Shown here piece after piece: positions 1-11,475 of a stretch of 64,000 bases of DNA; position 1 is the first letter of the stretch, and each line of letters starts with the position of its first letter. Source of the stretch: Rhodosporidiobolus odoratus (taxonomy: Eukaryota; Basidiomycota; Microbotryomycetes; Sporidiobolales; Sporidiobolaceae). Below the pieces are notes generated by a model, which was not told the origin of the DNA, did no database searches, and worked only from the letters and a program-made list of their open reading frames with translations. Location: the NCBI GenBank assembly GCA_034387635.1, contig JAOANU010000030.1, forward strand, positions 56,866-120,865, in the 5' to 3' direction. Position numbers and translations under genes: made by a program.

Positions 1-1424
1 AGACCGAGGCAATATGCGGTGTAGATGAACCACTTGGTCGGGTCGTATTGGTAGTAGGCGATGGCTGCAGGATGATGTGAAAAAGGAAAAAGATGATTGT
101 CAATCGCGGGATACTCAAGCGGAGGAAGCAAAACCGCCACTAACCGTTGCGGAAATCAGAAGGAAATTCATGGTGCTGTATGGGGACGTGCAGGGCCGAA
201 GAAGGGTCAATCGAGAGCAAAAAACAGGAAGATCGGGAGGAAAAGAAAGAAAAGACGTACGAAGTTGTGGTACCCCTCGCCGATGGTGACGAGCGCGGTG
301 ATCCAGTGGTTCTTAGGCGTATGCTTGTCGTCGAAAGGCGTGTCTCCGAGCCAGTGGGCAAGGGAGTTAACGCAGAAAGTAGACTGTCAAGAAAAAAGCA
401 AGAAAAAGTGTAAGTCATGACGAAGCTCAGAAGAGACGCAATAGGCAAGACGCACGTGGTGGACGAAGAGAAGACGGGCAGCGCCGGCAAAGAAGAAACC
501 GCCGCGGTAATCCCCCCAGCCGAGACCGGCGACGAGGGTCGGGAAGACGAAGCCCATGCCGACGATGAGGTAAACATACCAGCGGTGCTGCCACTTGACG
601 ACCTCGTTGACAGAGAGGTCAGACACGTCGGCAACACCGGGCTTGCGGCGGGGTTTGACGATCATCCAGCCGACATGGGACCACCAGAAGCCCTTCTGGG
701 CCGAGTAAGGGTCGAGGTCCGTGTCGGTGTAACGGTGGTGAGCGCGGTGTCCTCGTGACCACCACCTGCGCAGAGAAGAAGAGAAAGGGCGGCACAGGTC
801 AGAGCGGCAATGAAGAGAAAGAAGAACGGCCTAAGACGAACTTGATCGAACCCTCGACGGCACCAGATCCTCCGAGTGCGAGGAAGTACTGAAGAGGCAG
901 GGAAGCGGTGTAGGCGCGGTGAGCCCAGAGACGGTGGTAACTGTGTAGCGGAAGATTGGTAAGCGTCCGCGGCAAGACTCGGAGAAGCCGGAAAACACGC
1001 ACCCGGCAGTGATACCCAGCCCGGTGTAGAAGTAGTAGATCACGGCCCACAACGCGGTCTGCCACTTAACCTCTGTAGTCGCGGCACCGTAGATAGCGAG
1101 TGCGGGTACGACGGTGAGGGCCAAAGTGGAGATGACGTTGATGTTCTTGTGAAGGTTGGCGAGGGTAATGGGCGGGAGGGGACGCTCCTTGGCGAGTACT
1201 TTGCGAACATAGTTGTCGTCCTGGTGAGTGCCGTCATCGACAGCGGTCGTCTCGCCTTCGCCATCCGAGTCGTGCTCAGAGTCACTCGAGTCGCTTGCCT
1301 CGCCCATATTGGGGTGCCTCATGCGGAGGGGAGGGCGGCCATCCTTGGTCGTAGAAGTCGCCGGTCCGACGGCGTGAGGGAGCTGTGTCTCGAGAGCGGT
1401 AGCGATAGCCTGAGTGGACGCCAT
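1..1424 (-). CDS. OLE1: Acyl-CoA delta-9 desaturase (OLE1 type), partial at left edge
   Basis: Membrane di-iron enzyme of the ER that introduces the delta-9 double bond into palmitoyl/stearoyl-CoA. The start is the ATG at 1424-1422; the ORF above it is only upstream leader. An acidic Ser/Asp-rich N-terminus precedes hydrophobic segments. All three family histidine boxes are visible: HRLWAH (about 940), GHRAHH (about 735-750) and GEGYHN near the left edge. Several short introns interrupt it (for example around 760-830 and 370-420). The 3' end, including the cytochrome b5 domain that fungal Ole1 proteins usually carry, lies outside the window. It is divergent from ACL1, the enzyme that makes cytosolic acetyl-CoA, 2.95 kb away. 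The family call is very secure; exact exon ends are not. Confidence 0.93.
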
Positions 1425-4377
1425 TGGCGTGATGTAGTGATAAGACGGCGGACGGGGAAAAGTGTGTAGGGAGAGATGGGGGGAAAGGTGGTGCTCTAGT
1501 GTGAAGAGTGGCGGACGAGTAGGGGTTAGATGGAGGGAAGGGAGACACAGAAGAGAGAGAGTCGGGGGAAGGGGAGACGCAGGGCGATAGTGGCGAAGGC
1601 GAGAACGCCGCCAGCGAACGGCGAGCATTCGGTTGGGGAACAAAATTTTCTCTTTCCACTTCTTTCTCCGTCGACCTTCTCTAGTCTGTCCTCGCAGTTC
1701 AACCGAATGTTGGCCTCAGCTGAGTCAGGACGCTACAGCTCGTAGCATGCTTCTCCTCCGGCGAGCACCTGCCACCTCAGGCAGACGGCTTATTCTACTT
1801 CGTCCGCTTCTTTCCTCCTCGCTTCCTCTCCCGCTGCTGGCTCGTTCGGCTTCCTTCGCTATGCTGTACACTCCACCGGCCCCGTATCTTCGCCGCCGAT
1901 CAATCCGTCCTTCTCTCCCCCCTGCTTCCCCTTTCTCCTGCTTCTCCCCAACTTCTCCCAAGTGACCTCATATGGTTGTGACAGCTTCTCCGATACGCCG
2001 ACACCCGCAGCAACTTCGTCATAGCGGTCTCAACTCTAACCCCGCGGCCTGGCGTGACCGCAGACGCCGCATGCGTGAAGCTCTGCACCTCGGCGTGAGT
2101 GCGGCCAAGATGACGCGCTACAGCGGCCGGCACTGTGGCAGTAGGTACGACGGGAGCTTATCGTAGACTGCTCGAATACTCCGCTGTTTCTCCTCAGGCT
2201 CCTCGGGTTCTCTCCGCGCGCTACAACGATCGTTCAGTTCTCGACTGATTTCCTTCTTATTTGCTCAGCGGGCTACGGCGTGTTGTATTGGCCTGCTGAG
2301 CTCCCCTCGGCGTCCGACACGCTGCTAGACATACCCGACCATGACTGTTGAACCCTACATGCCGCGCAGTGCGGGACAGCGAGCGAAGCGGCCCAAGTGT
2401 AATTGCTTGCGAAGCGGTTTCGCCTACCCTTACAGAGTGTGCCAGCGGCGGTGCTATTTCACTGCCCTCTGCTCTCTGTGCTGGGGTGGTGTGCCTCTTT
2501 GCAGCGCCCTGCAGCACTGCCTTTGCCTCTCAAGAAGAGGTCCTTCGATTTCCATGCGAGCCGCCTTGATACTGACCGGCCCGTGCATCATCTCGCAGGT
2601 GCCGCCTTTCTTCCACGGGTTCATTCGTGCAGCACAGTGGGTCTCGTTACAGTTGATGAGGCTAGCCTTGCGGGTGGACCACAAGTAAATCTGCTCGTTC
2701 TCTTTTCCACCCCAATCCGGTAACACCAGGTGGCCGCAGAAGTTTCTGGGAGGAGCGTGCCTTGAGCTTGCACAAATGAGGTAACGCTGCGGCAGGTATG
2801 GTCTTGTCCGCGTCGCCAGGTTCAGCGCAGTACACTGAAGCTGAAAGAATAGCGGGAGGGCCCACCTTTGTACAACTTGGAGTGCCTGACCGCCTGCACC
2901 TACTGTCTTGTGATCAATCTCTGTCACGTCGAAAGCTAATGCTGAATCTGTGTAGGAGAAGTGGGTGCTGGACCTCGGCATAGTAAGAGAGTCGGCGACG
3001 ACCTTCTCAACCAAGAGCAAAGGTTGTCGACGCAGCTGCAGCGGGTCATTGAGCGAGTCAGCCAGCAAATCAGACTATGTGACGGTGATGACAGGAGCTG
3101 CAAGCCTCGTTCGACTTGGCATCTGAGTATACTTCTCAGAGAGCAGCATGTGCCAAAGTGTATCATAGGAAAACGAGGGCGCTTCAGCTTTGTAGGCTAA
3201 ACGAATACCCTCTTCTTACACTGGCTATGTCACATGCTCTGCCCAAAGCTCGCCGCTTCGTCGTGGTAAAGGAGGGGACTTCGCGCGGAGCGCGGAAGAA
3301 GTCGGCTTGGTCGGTTCTATCCCTTTTCCGTACCTCCTCATAATCACGCAGCCTGCTTCCAGTTGAGCTTACGTTGCTCAATTGGCGCTGTCTGCGACGC
3401 GCTCGACCAGGTCTCGGCATCTAGCAATCGGGAAATGGTGCTCCGCAGGGTTTTCATAGTACTCTTCGAGAGGATCTCGTGCCGGCTGCCTGTTGATACG
3501 GCAGCGCAACCGGCTTCCGACGCCGGTAGCCACCGAGCCCGCTTCGGACCTGCACAGAGGCTCTCGAGACTCGTACCACGGACTAGCGCGAAAGAGCATG
3601 GTTCAGCTCCGCTTGTACAAACTGAACTCTCATTTCCCGCGCTGTTTATCGGGAGTTGAAGGAGCGGGGCACTTTTCTCGGCCCCGGGCTTCTATCCCGC
3701 GTTTGCTTCTGCTTCTTCGCATCGCTGTTGCTGCTCATCCTACACCACGAGACACGGTGCCGCTCCACACCGTATGCAATCACCGCTGCTTGACCCTCTT
3801 CCTCACTGATCGCGCTTACGACCTTTCTCACCGCCGTGGAACCCGCTCGGCAAGGGCTACCTACAGCACCGTTCCCTCATCCACTGTCACCGGTATGTAG
3901 CCAAGGCGCGAAGACGGCTTGGCAGGCGTGGATGAGGTGGTTGAGGGCGACCTCCTGCTGCCGGAGTGACAATGAGGCGGGGTACGGCGACAACACCCTG
4001 TGAGGCGGCGAAGACCTCCCACATGGTATTTAGAGGACTGGGTTACCACACGAGGAGGTTAGAGCGCTCAGAATAGTGAAGAGGAGGACAGGCCAAAAAC
4101 CACATACATCGAGGTCGGGGATGGTGGGGTCGTTCTCCTTGCGGCATCGTTGTAAGGTTTGTGTAGTACGTAGGGGCACGATAGGTGCAATCTGAATGAT
4201 CTGCCTGTTCACCTGTTAGCCAGAGGAGGAGAGTGTCGCTGTTGGTCTCTTGTCCCCAACGAAGTCTCTGGGTCGATTCCCCTTTCTCTTCTCCCTCACT
4301 CTCCCTTCTTTACTGCTCATAAGAGCTCCAACCTACCTCTCTATACCCCCTTATCCCCTCCCGCACACCTTTGAACC
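1425..4377. promoter_or_regulatory. Shared 2.95-kb upstream region between OLE1 and ACL1
   Basis: No convincing gene fills this interval. Pyrimidine-rich tracts precede both start codons, as is common for basidiomycete promoters, and ACL1 has a CCATG start context. Many short ORFs on both strands have no coherent composition. One stretch (about 2566-2720, minus) reads like protein and is listed separately. The two divergent genes both feed fatty-acid synthesis, so shared control is an inference from layout only. Confidence 0.5.
2454..3068 (-). CDS. Possible hypothetical gene or relic inside the OLE1-ACL1 interval
   Basis: An open frame of 204 codons. Its 3' half (about 2566-2720) has protein-like composition, with four cysteines and motifs such as YLWSTRKASL, NCNETHC and KKGGTCEMM. 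The 5' half is less convincing. I do not recognise the family and see no signal peptide. No good ATG context or splice pattern could be fixed. It may be an internal exon of an unannotated cysteine-containing gene, or chance coding capacity in GC-rich DNA. Confidence 0.2.
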   Translation of the reverse strand: MLADSLNDPLQLRRQPLLLVEKVVADSLTMPRSSTHFSYTDSALAFDVTEIDHKTVGAGGQALQVVQRWALPLFFQLQCTALNLATRTRPYLPQRYLICASSRHAPPRNFCGHLVLPDWGGKENEQIYLWSTRKASLINCNETHCAARMNPWKKGGTCEMMHGPVSIKAARMEIEGPLLERQRQCCRALQRGTPPQHREQRAVK

Positions 4378-7300
4378 ATGTCCTCCAAGCGTGCGTCTTC
4401 CCTGACCTTCCCACCTCCCACCCCATACTAACTTACTCTTTTCTCAACTCCCACCCCGTATGCGTGCATGATACCGCCACACTCGTACCTTGACAGCCAT
4501 TCGCGAGTACGACGCCAAGCTCCTCGTCGCCTACCACCTTGGTCGCGCTCCCACCGCTGGCAAGAAGGCCGTCGCCCGCGAATCCTTTGTCTCCCCGCCA
4601 GTCAAGGTTGCCCAGGTGCGTTCGATGCATGCATACAAGTCATTCCGGATTCATTCCGCCGGTGCTTCGGTGGCCTCGAGGCGAGACGAGGCAGGAGGAG
4701 CGATTTCGCTTTTTGTGGGTGGAGCTGCTCCACTTGAGCGAAACGAAGCGGGACGGAGCATCACCCTGTCCTGGAGTATTGTTCAAGCTAGACAAGGCAC
4801 TGAAGCTGCGAACAGCCGGCAACTCGCTTGCTTTGACGACTTCAGCCTACTCGCTCGAGCCTCTGCCCAACATCCAGACTTTCTTTTGCGATGTTCTTAC
4901 TGACTGTGGCACTTCCTTACCTCGTGTACAGATTGCCTGGGACCCGGAGACCAAGCAGATCACCAACGAAGCTACTCTTCCCCACTGGGTCTTCAGCGAG
5001 AAGCTCGTTGCGAAGCCCGATCAGCTCATCAAGAGGCGTGGAAAGGCTGGCCTTCTGTATGTTCCTCTCCTCGTAAACTGTGCCAGAGCCGTATTGACAC
5101 CCGGATTTGCAGCGCCCTCAACAAGCAATGGCCTGAGGCTCAGCAGTGGATTGCCGAGCGGGCAGGAAAGCAGGTTCTCGTACGTTTCGTTCGCCCCGGT
5201 CGCCTTCCTTGCACTACAGTGGCTAATACATCTGTGCGGACAGGTCGAGAAGACCACTGGTACTCTCAACAACTTCATCGTCGAGCCCCTCTGCCCTCAC
5301 CCTTCCGACTCCGAATACTACATCTGCATCAACTCCGTTCGTGAGGGCGACGTGATCCTCTTCACGCACGAGGGTGGTGTCGACGTCGGTGATGTCGACG
5401 CCAAGGCGCTCACTCTCCTCGTTCCCGTTGGCGGTGAGCTCCCCACTCGCGAAGAAATCGCCGCTCAACTCCTCAAGCACGTCGCCCAGGGCGAGCGCAC
5501 CGAGGCTCTCATCGACTTCATCATCCGCCTCTACTCCGTCTACGTCGACCTCCACTTCGCCTACCTCGAAATCAACCCTCTCGTCGCCGTCGAGAACCCT
5601 TCGACCGGCAAAGTCGACATCTCGTACCTCGACATGGCCGCCAAGCTCGACCAGACTGCCGAGTTCATCGTCGGACCCAAGTGGGCTATTGCTCGTGACG
5701 CTAGCGTTGTCAACCCCCAGGCGGCTGGTTCGTCTACGGGCAAGATCTCTGCCGACAAGGGCCCACCCATGTTCTGGCCTCCTCCGTACGCCTTTTTTCC
5801 ATTCTCCTGGCTTGTTACTGCACCATCCGCCTCTGCGCCATTCGCTGCAGCCGGCGCATCGTGATTTCTGATACAGCGATATTGACTCTTTGACTTGATG
5901 CAGCTTCGGTCGTGACTTGACCAAGGAGGAAGCCTACATCGCCAAGCTCGACGGCTCTACCGGTGCTTCCCTCAAGCTTACCGTCCTCAACCCCGAGGGT
6001 CGCGTCTGGACTATGGTTGCTGGTGGTGGTGCCTCGGTCGTCTACTCCGACGCCATTGCCGCTCACGGTTTCGCACACGAGCTCGCCAACTACGGCGAGT
6101 ATTCTGGTGCGCCGACGCAGAACCAGACGTACGAGTATGCCAAGACCATCCGTGCGTTCCACTTCCCTTCCCGCCGCACCGGCTTTTTCTACCGTCACTA
6201 ACCCAAACTTGCTGTTGACAGTCGACCTCATGACGCGCGGCACCCCCAACCCCCAGGGCAAGCTTCTCTTCATCGGTGGTGGTATTGCCAACTTCACCAA
6301 CGTCGCCGCTACCTTCAAGGGTATCATCACCGCCCTCAAGGAGTACCAGCACCGCCTCCAGGAGCACGCCGTCCGCATCTTCGTTCGCCGTGGTGGACCC
6401 AACTACCAGGAGGGTCTCAAGGCTATGCGCCTTCTCGGTGAGACTCTCGGTGTCGAGATCCAGGTGTACGTCTTCTTTTCCCCTCGCCCCACTTTAGCTT
6501 GAGCTGATTTTCTGCACTTACAGCTTCGGCCCGGACGACTTCATCACCTCCATCGTTCCCCTCGGTCTCGGCATCACCAAGCCTGCTGTCCCCTCCGCCC
6601 TCAAGGCCCCGATCGCCAACCTTGACGGCACCCTCACCCCCGTCTCCCCTCCTTCCCCCAAGTCCGCCAACGCTGCCCTTTCTTCCGAGCAGACTGGCAC
6701 ACGCGAGCAGCCGCAAGACCGCATCGTTGACTTCTCCCACGACGTTCATGCCGAGAGCGGCCGCCCTTGGTACCGTCCCTTCGACGAGAACACCCGTTCC
6801 ATCGTCTACGGTCTCCAGCCCCGTGCCATCCAGGGCATGCTCGACTTCGACTTCGCCTGCGGCCGCAAGGTCCCTTCCGTCGCCGCCATGGTCTACCCCT
6901 TCGGTGGACACCACGTCCAGAAGTTCTACTGGGGCACCAAGGAGACCCTTCTCCCCGTCTTTACCTCGATGGCCGACGCTGTCGCCAAATGCCCGGACGC
7001 CGACGTCGTTGTCAACTTTGCCTCCTCCCGCTCCGTCTACTCGTCGACCCTCGAAGCCCTCGAGATCCCCCAGATCAAGGCTATCGCGCTCATCGCCGAG
7101 GGTGTTCCCGAACGCCACGCCCGTCACATCCTCCACGCCGCCGAGCAGAAGAAGGTCATCATCATCGGTCCTGCGACTGTCGGTGGTATCAAGCCGGGAT
7201 GCTTCCGTATCGGTAACACTGGTGGTATGATGGACAACATCCTCGCCTCCAAGCTCTACCGCGCCGGTTCCGTCGGCTACGTCTCCAAATCCGGTGGTAT

Positions 7301-9164
7301 GTCCAACGAGCTCAACAACATCCTCGCTCTCAACACCAACGGTACCTACGAGGGTATCGCCATCGGCGGTGACCGTTACCCCGGCACCACCTTTATCGAC
7401 CACCTTCTCCGTTACGAGGCCGACCCCAACTGCAAGATGCTCGTCCTTCTCGGTGAGGTCGGTGGTATCGAGGAGTACCGCGTCATCGAGGCCGTCAAGT
7501 CCGGCAAGATCAAGAAGCCCGTCGTCGCCTGGGCCATCGGTACTTGCGCCAAGATGTTCGCCACCGACGTCCAGTTCGGCCACGCCGGCTCCATGGCCAA
7601 CTCTGACCTCGAGACCGCCGAGGCCAAGAACAACGCCATGCGCGCAGCTGGCTTTGTCGTTCCCGACACGTTCGAGGACTTCCCCTCCGCTGTCAAGGCC
7701 ACCTACGAGAAGCTCGTCGCTGCGGGTCAGATCACCCCCAAGGCTGAGGTCGCCGCTCCCCAGATCCCCATCGACTACAAGTGGGCTCAGGAGCTCGGCA
7801 TGGTCCGCAAGCCTGCTGCCTTCATCTCGTGAGTTTTTCTGCTTTTCCCCCTCTTCTCTTTGGCGTTCTCGATTCTGACCTCTTGTCATGTGTGCAGTTC
7901 CATCTCAGACGAGCGTGGCCAGGAGCTCCTCTACGCCGGCATGCCCATCTCCGACGTCTTCAAGGAGGAGATCGGTATTGGTGGTGTTCTCTCCCTCCTC
8001 TGGTTCAAGCGCCGTCTCCCCCCTTACGCCACCAAGTTCCTGGAGATGGTTCTCCAGCTCACCGCCGACCACGGTCCCGCCGTCTCTGGTGCTATGAACA
8101 CCGTCATCACCACTCGTGCCGGCAAGGACCTCGTCTCTTCCCTCGTCGCTGGTCTCCTCACCATCGGTGACCGCTTCGGTGGAGCCCTTGACGGTGCTGC
8201 TGCCGAGTTCACCCGCGCTTACGAGTCTGGCCTCAGCCCCCGTCAGTTCGTCGACTCGATGAGGAAGGCCAACAAGCTTATCCCTGGTATCGGTCACAAG
8301 ATCAAGTCCAAGTCGTGCGTCCCTTCTCACGTTACTCTCTTTCTTCGCTATCTTCTGCTGTGCTGTTGCTGATGGCTCGGTGATGATCTGCAGCAACCCG
8401 GACAAGCGTGTCGAGCTCGTCAAGAACTTCGCTTTCGCCAACTTCCCCTCGACTACTTTGCTCGAGTACGCCCTTGCTGGTGCGTTCTCGCTTTCCTGTA
8501 CCTCACCATATACGTCTGTTCGGTCTGTGAGCGCATAGCCAACGGCAATACAGCCCTGAAGACAAGAGACTGACTCGTCCTTCGCTTTCCTCTTCCTCCA
8601 GTTGAGGATGTTACCTCGGCCAAGAAGGACACCCTCATCCTCAACGTTGACGGTGCAATCGCTGTCCTCTTTGTGGACATTCTCAAGGGAGTGAGTATCT
8701 CCTGCTTCTTGGTCGTTGAGAACTGTTGCCGTGTCCTCCCGGACTGAGACTGACCGCAACCTCGTCTTTTCTCCCCTCCCTGTTCTCCGCTCCTTCCCAT
8801 CTTCCCCTACGCCCCGATCTACCTCTACACAGAGCGGAGCGTTCACCGCTGAGGAGGCGTCCGAGTACCTCAAGGTAAGCTGGCAATTTGCTTTCTGGCG
8901 TTTCCCCGTTTTGACCGAATCTTTCCCTTGCAGATTGGTACCCTCAACGGTCTCTTTGTCCTTGGTCGCTCTATTGGTTTCATCGCCCACCAGTACGTTG
9001 CTTCCAACCTGTTGCGTCTGCGTGGAAGTGTGGCTGACAAGTTCCGCCCATTTTGCAGCCTTGACCAGAAGCGCCTCAAGCAGCCTCTTTACCGTCACCC
9101 GGCTGACGACATCTACATCCAGCCTTTCAACACTGAGCGCATCCTTGTTCAGGAGCGCAAGTAG
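4378..9164 (+). CDS. ACL1: ATP-citrate lyase, single-chain
   Basis: Cleaves cytosolic citrate with ATP and CoA to acetyl-CoA and oxaloacetate, the acetyl-CoA source for fatty acids and sterols. Exon 1 is only 13 bases (4378-4390) and joins exon 2 at 4497 to give [14 protein letters not shown]. Intron 2 (4616-4931) is long, 316 bp, for this gene. Further short introns interrupt the rest, and five cluster in the last 0.8 kb. The ATP-grasp/succinyl-CoA-synthetase-beta-like part comes first (to about 6200), followed by the citrate-binding and CoA-ligase part and a citrate-synthase-like C-terminus. The catalytic histidine motif FGHAGS lies near 7577-7595, and the C-terminus ends [13 protein letters not shown]. 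The total is about 1,100 residues, as expected for the animal/basidiomycete fused form. The last four exons and 3' flank are duplicated in inverted orientation downstream. Confidence 0.97.
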
Positions 9165-9404
9165 GCCGTGGTCATTGTTTAGTCCGGTTGGTCGGAAGAA
9201 AAAGGTCCCTTTTCGCAGTTTCTCTCTGGTCGTTTGGTCTTCCTTCTCCCCTCTTGTTTCTTTCTGTTTCCTCTCTCTCTCTCGCTTTCTTTCTCTCATG
9301 CGCACATCAGTACCCTCTTTCTCTTGCCGACAATGCAGTCTCGTCTAGAAGTTCCCAAGACAAGCGCGCAGAGGGCAGAAAGAACAGAGCACTGGCAAGA
9401 GCTT
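8691..9404 (+). repeat. Left arm of inverted repeat (ACL1 3' end, original copy)
   Basis: This arm starts exactly at the GT of an ACL1 intron (GTGAGTATCT) and runs through the last ACL1 exons, the stop codon and about 240 bp of 3' flank, ending at GCAAGAGCTT. It matches the minus strand of 10878-10166 with only scattered substitutions. Examples are T to C in the intron motif near 8896 and T to G just after the stop codon. The arm length is 714 bp. Confidence 0.95.
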
Positions 9405-10165
9405 AGACTGCCCGCCACGCTCGACCTCAACCATCACTCAACATTCCTCTGACCAGTCTCAACCTCGCTGCCCCGCATCCTGCTCGGCCAGCTGGTGTCG
9501 TAAGGAGCATTCCTTACAGAGAGAATGATGTGTGAACGGTGCATAGCAAACTACAATGGCACAATTTCATCTACCTCAGCGAGAGAGAATAACGTGTGGC
9601 GATGAAGAAGAGAAAGGAAAGAATGGAAGACGGGATCAGAAGAGAACTAAGAAAGGTATGGCGGACTGCCTCATGATTTTGCTGGATATGGTGGCACGAC
9701 CAACGTCAGAAGGATGGGATTATATTGAGAAGGATAGATACTGACCAAACACGTGAAGGAGAACAAGTAACAAAGTAGAGCGGAGCGGAAAAAAGGACAG
9801 AAAGGAAAACCCACCACTTTGACCTTCTTCAACCAAACGTCAACTCCTCCGCAAGTTTTCCGCCCACGCTGAACCGTTCTCACAACCAGGAATAAGCAGA
9901 CCTTGAAGGCAAACAGGGTACCATGGCCTAGGCCTCCTGACACACATTTTTCTGTCCAGTCTTCCCTTTCTGGTCCTTGCAGCCTGTCCTTGTTTTGGAG
10001 CTGCACGCAACATGCCCAGAAAGATCGTTACCACTAAACTTGCCCTCAGTCACAAGGGCTTGTACCCGCTCTCTTCCTCTTCCCACTCTTCCACTCAACG
10101 TTGGCTACATACATTCTTTTTGAGAGGCATCGCCTTTGCACTCTCAAACTTTTGGCTTGCTTTGC
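9405..10165. other. Spacer between the two ACL1-tail arms, no gene seen
   Basis: 761 bp of unique sequence. The longest open frame is 111 codons on the minus strand (9671-10006). It lacks a recognisable family and has a composition unlike the neighbouring genes, so I do not call it. Confidence 0.6.
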
Positions 10166-10878
10166 AAGCTCTTGCCAGTGCTCTGTTCTTTCTGCCCTCT
10201 GCGCGCTTGTCTTGGGAACTTCTAGACGAGACTGCATTGCCGGCAAGAGAAAGAGGGTACTGATGTGCGCATGAGAGAAAGAAAGCGAGAGAGAGAGAGG
10301 AAACAGAAAGAAACAAGAGGGGAGAAGAAAGACCAATGACCAGAGAGAAACTGCGAAAAGGGACCTTTTTCTTCCGACCAACCGGACTAAACCATGACCA
10401 CGGCCTACTTGCGCTCCTGAACAAGGATGCGCTCAGTGTTGAAAGGCTGGATGTAGATGTCATCAGCCGGGTGACGGTAGAGAGGCTGCTTGAGGCGCTT
10501 CTGGTCAAGGCTGCAAAATGAGCGGAACTTGTCAGCCACACTTCCACGCAGACGCAACAGGTTGGAAGCAACGTACTGGTGGGCGATGAAACCAATAGAG
10601 CGACCAAGGACAAAGAGACCGTTGAGGGTACCAATCTGCCAGGGAAAGATTCGGTCAAAACGGGGAAACGCCGGAAAGCAAATTGCCAGCTTACCTTGAG
10701 GTACTCGGACGCCTCTTCAGCGGTGAACGCTCCGCTCTGTGTAGAGGTAGATCGGGGCGTAGGGGAAGATGGGAAGGAGCGGAGAACGGGGAGGGGAGAA
10801 AAGACGAGGTTGCGGTCAGTCTCAGTCCGGGAGGACACGGCAACAGTTCTCAACCACCGGGAAGCAGGAGATACTCAC
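10166..10878 (-). pseudogene. Inverted partial copy of the ACL1 3' end
   Basis: A near-identical reverse copy of 8691-9404. It carries the last four ACL1 exons with their introns, the stop codon and the 3' flank, but no start codon and none of the catalytic domains. Because introns are retained it arose by DNA duplication, not retroposition. It begins at the same intron GT where the original arm begins; beyond that the sequences diverge at once (CTCAAGGGA in ACL1, AACAGGC here). It is adjacent to dioxygenase module copy A. A transcript through it would be complementary to the ACL1 mRNA. Confidence 0.93.
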
Positions 10879-11475
10879 TGCCTGTTAAGACGTAGCAGGA
10901 GCCTTTGGGCCAGACCACGCTTGTACAGGCACGGACACATCAGCCAGCGTTTGTGGGTCTGACCTAGACTTCGCTTGCCACCTGATACCCGCGCTGGGCG
11001 TAGCTCACGTTACTCTTTGTCCCATCCATCTTCTGCCAGCCCGGCATCTTACGGCTGGACTGTAGCCTTGCAACTTTGGCCCAGGTGGCGCATACTGTGG
11101 CATCAGCATGTCCCTCATCTGATTGTCTGGGCGAGACAAGCCTTCGAGAGTTCCTCGAGCTGGCCAACCCGCCTTTTTCCAGAGTTACGGCTGAGCAGTA
11201 CGCCTCTCTCTTACGCCTCTTCATCACTTCTTTGTTCTCAGTTAGTCTGACGCTGCCCTCCTTGCCGCTCCAGTTGTGCCCCTGTCGCCCATACGCCTGA
11301 CCTCACTCACTCTTGCCCCACTACACGCGGCACACACACGGCCGTCCCCGTGTTGCGCCTGCCCCGCCATTCCGCCTCTCCCTTTTCTCCTGCACCTCTC
11401 ACTCTGACCACCATCTCCGAGTCCATATCCGTCTCTCCCTCTGTCGCTCCCCCTCCCAACCCCGCCCCCTCTGGT
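10879..11475. other. Flank between inverted ACL1 tail and module copy A
   Basis: No gene recognised. Homology to module copy B is not visible here and begins only around 11476. The C-rich stretch at 11230-11470 could be the promoter or an upstream exon of the dioxygenase gene. Confidence 0.4.

Noticed and set aside
5223..5924. A 233-codon minus-strand frame in ACL1
   Set aside because: Antisense shadow of the conserved ATP-grasp region.
6423..7889. A 488-codon minus-strand open frame inside ACL1
   Set aside because: It is antisense to well-conserved ACL1 coding sequence, and its repetitive Gly/Asp/Val composition is what C-ending codon bias produces on the opposite strand.
7905..9305. A 466-codon minus-strand open frame over the ACL1 3' end
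   Set aside because: Same shadow effect; it also runs across real ACL1 introns and the inverted-repeat arm.
10095..10853. A 252-codon minus-strand frame taken as a gene
   Set aside because: It is the out-of-frame translation of the duplicated ACL1 tail; the same frame exists on the original arm at 8716-9348.
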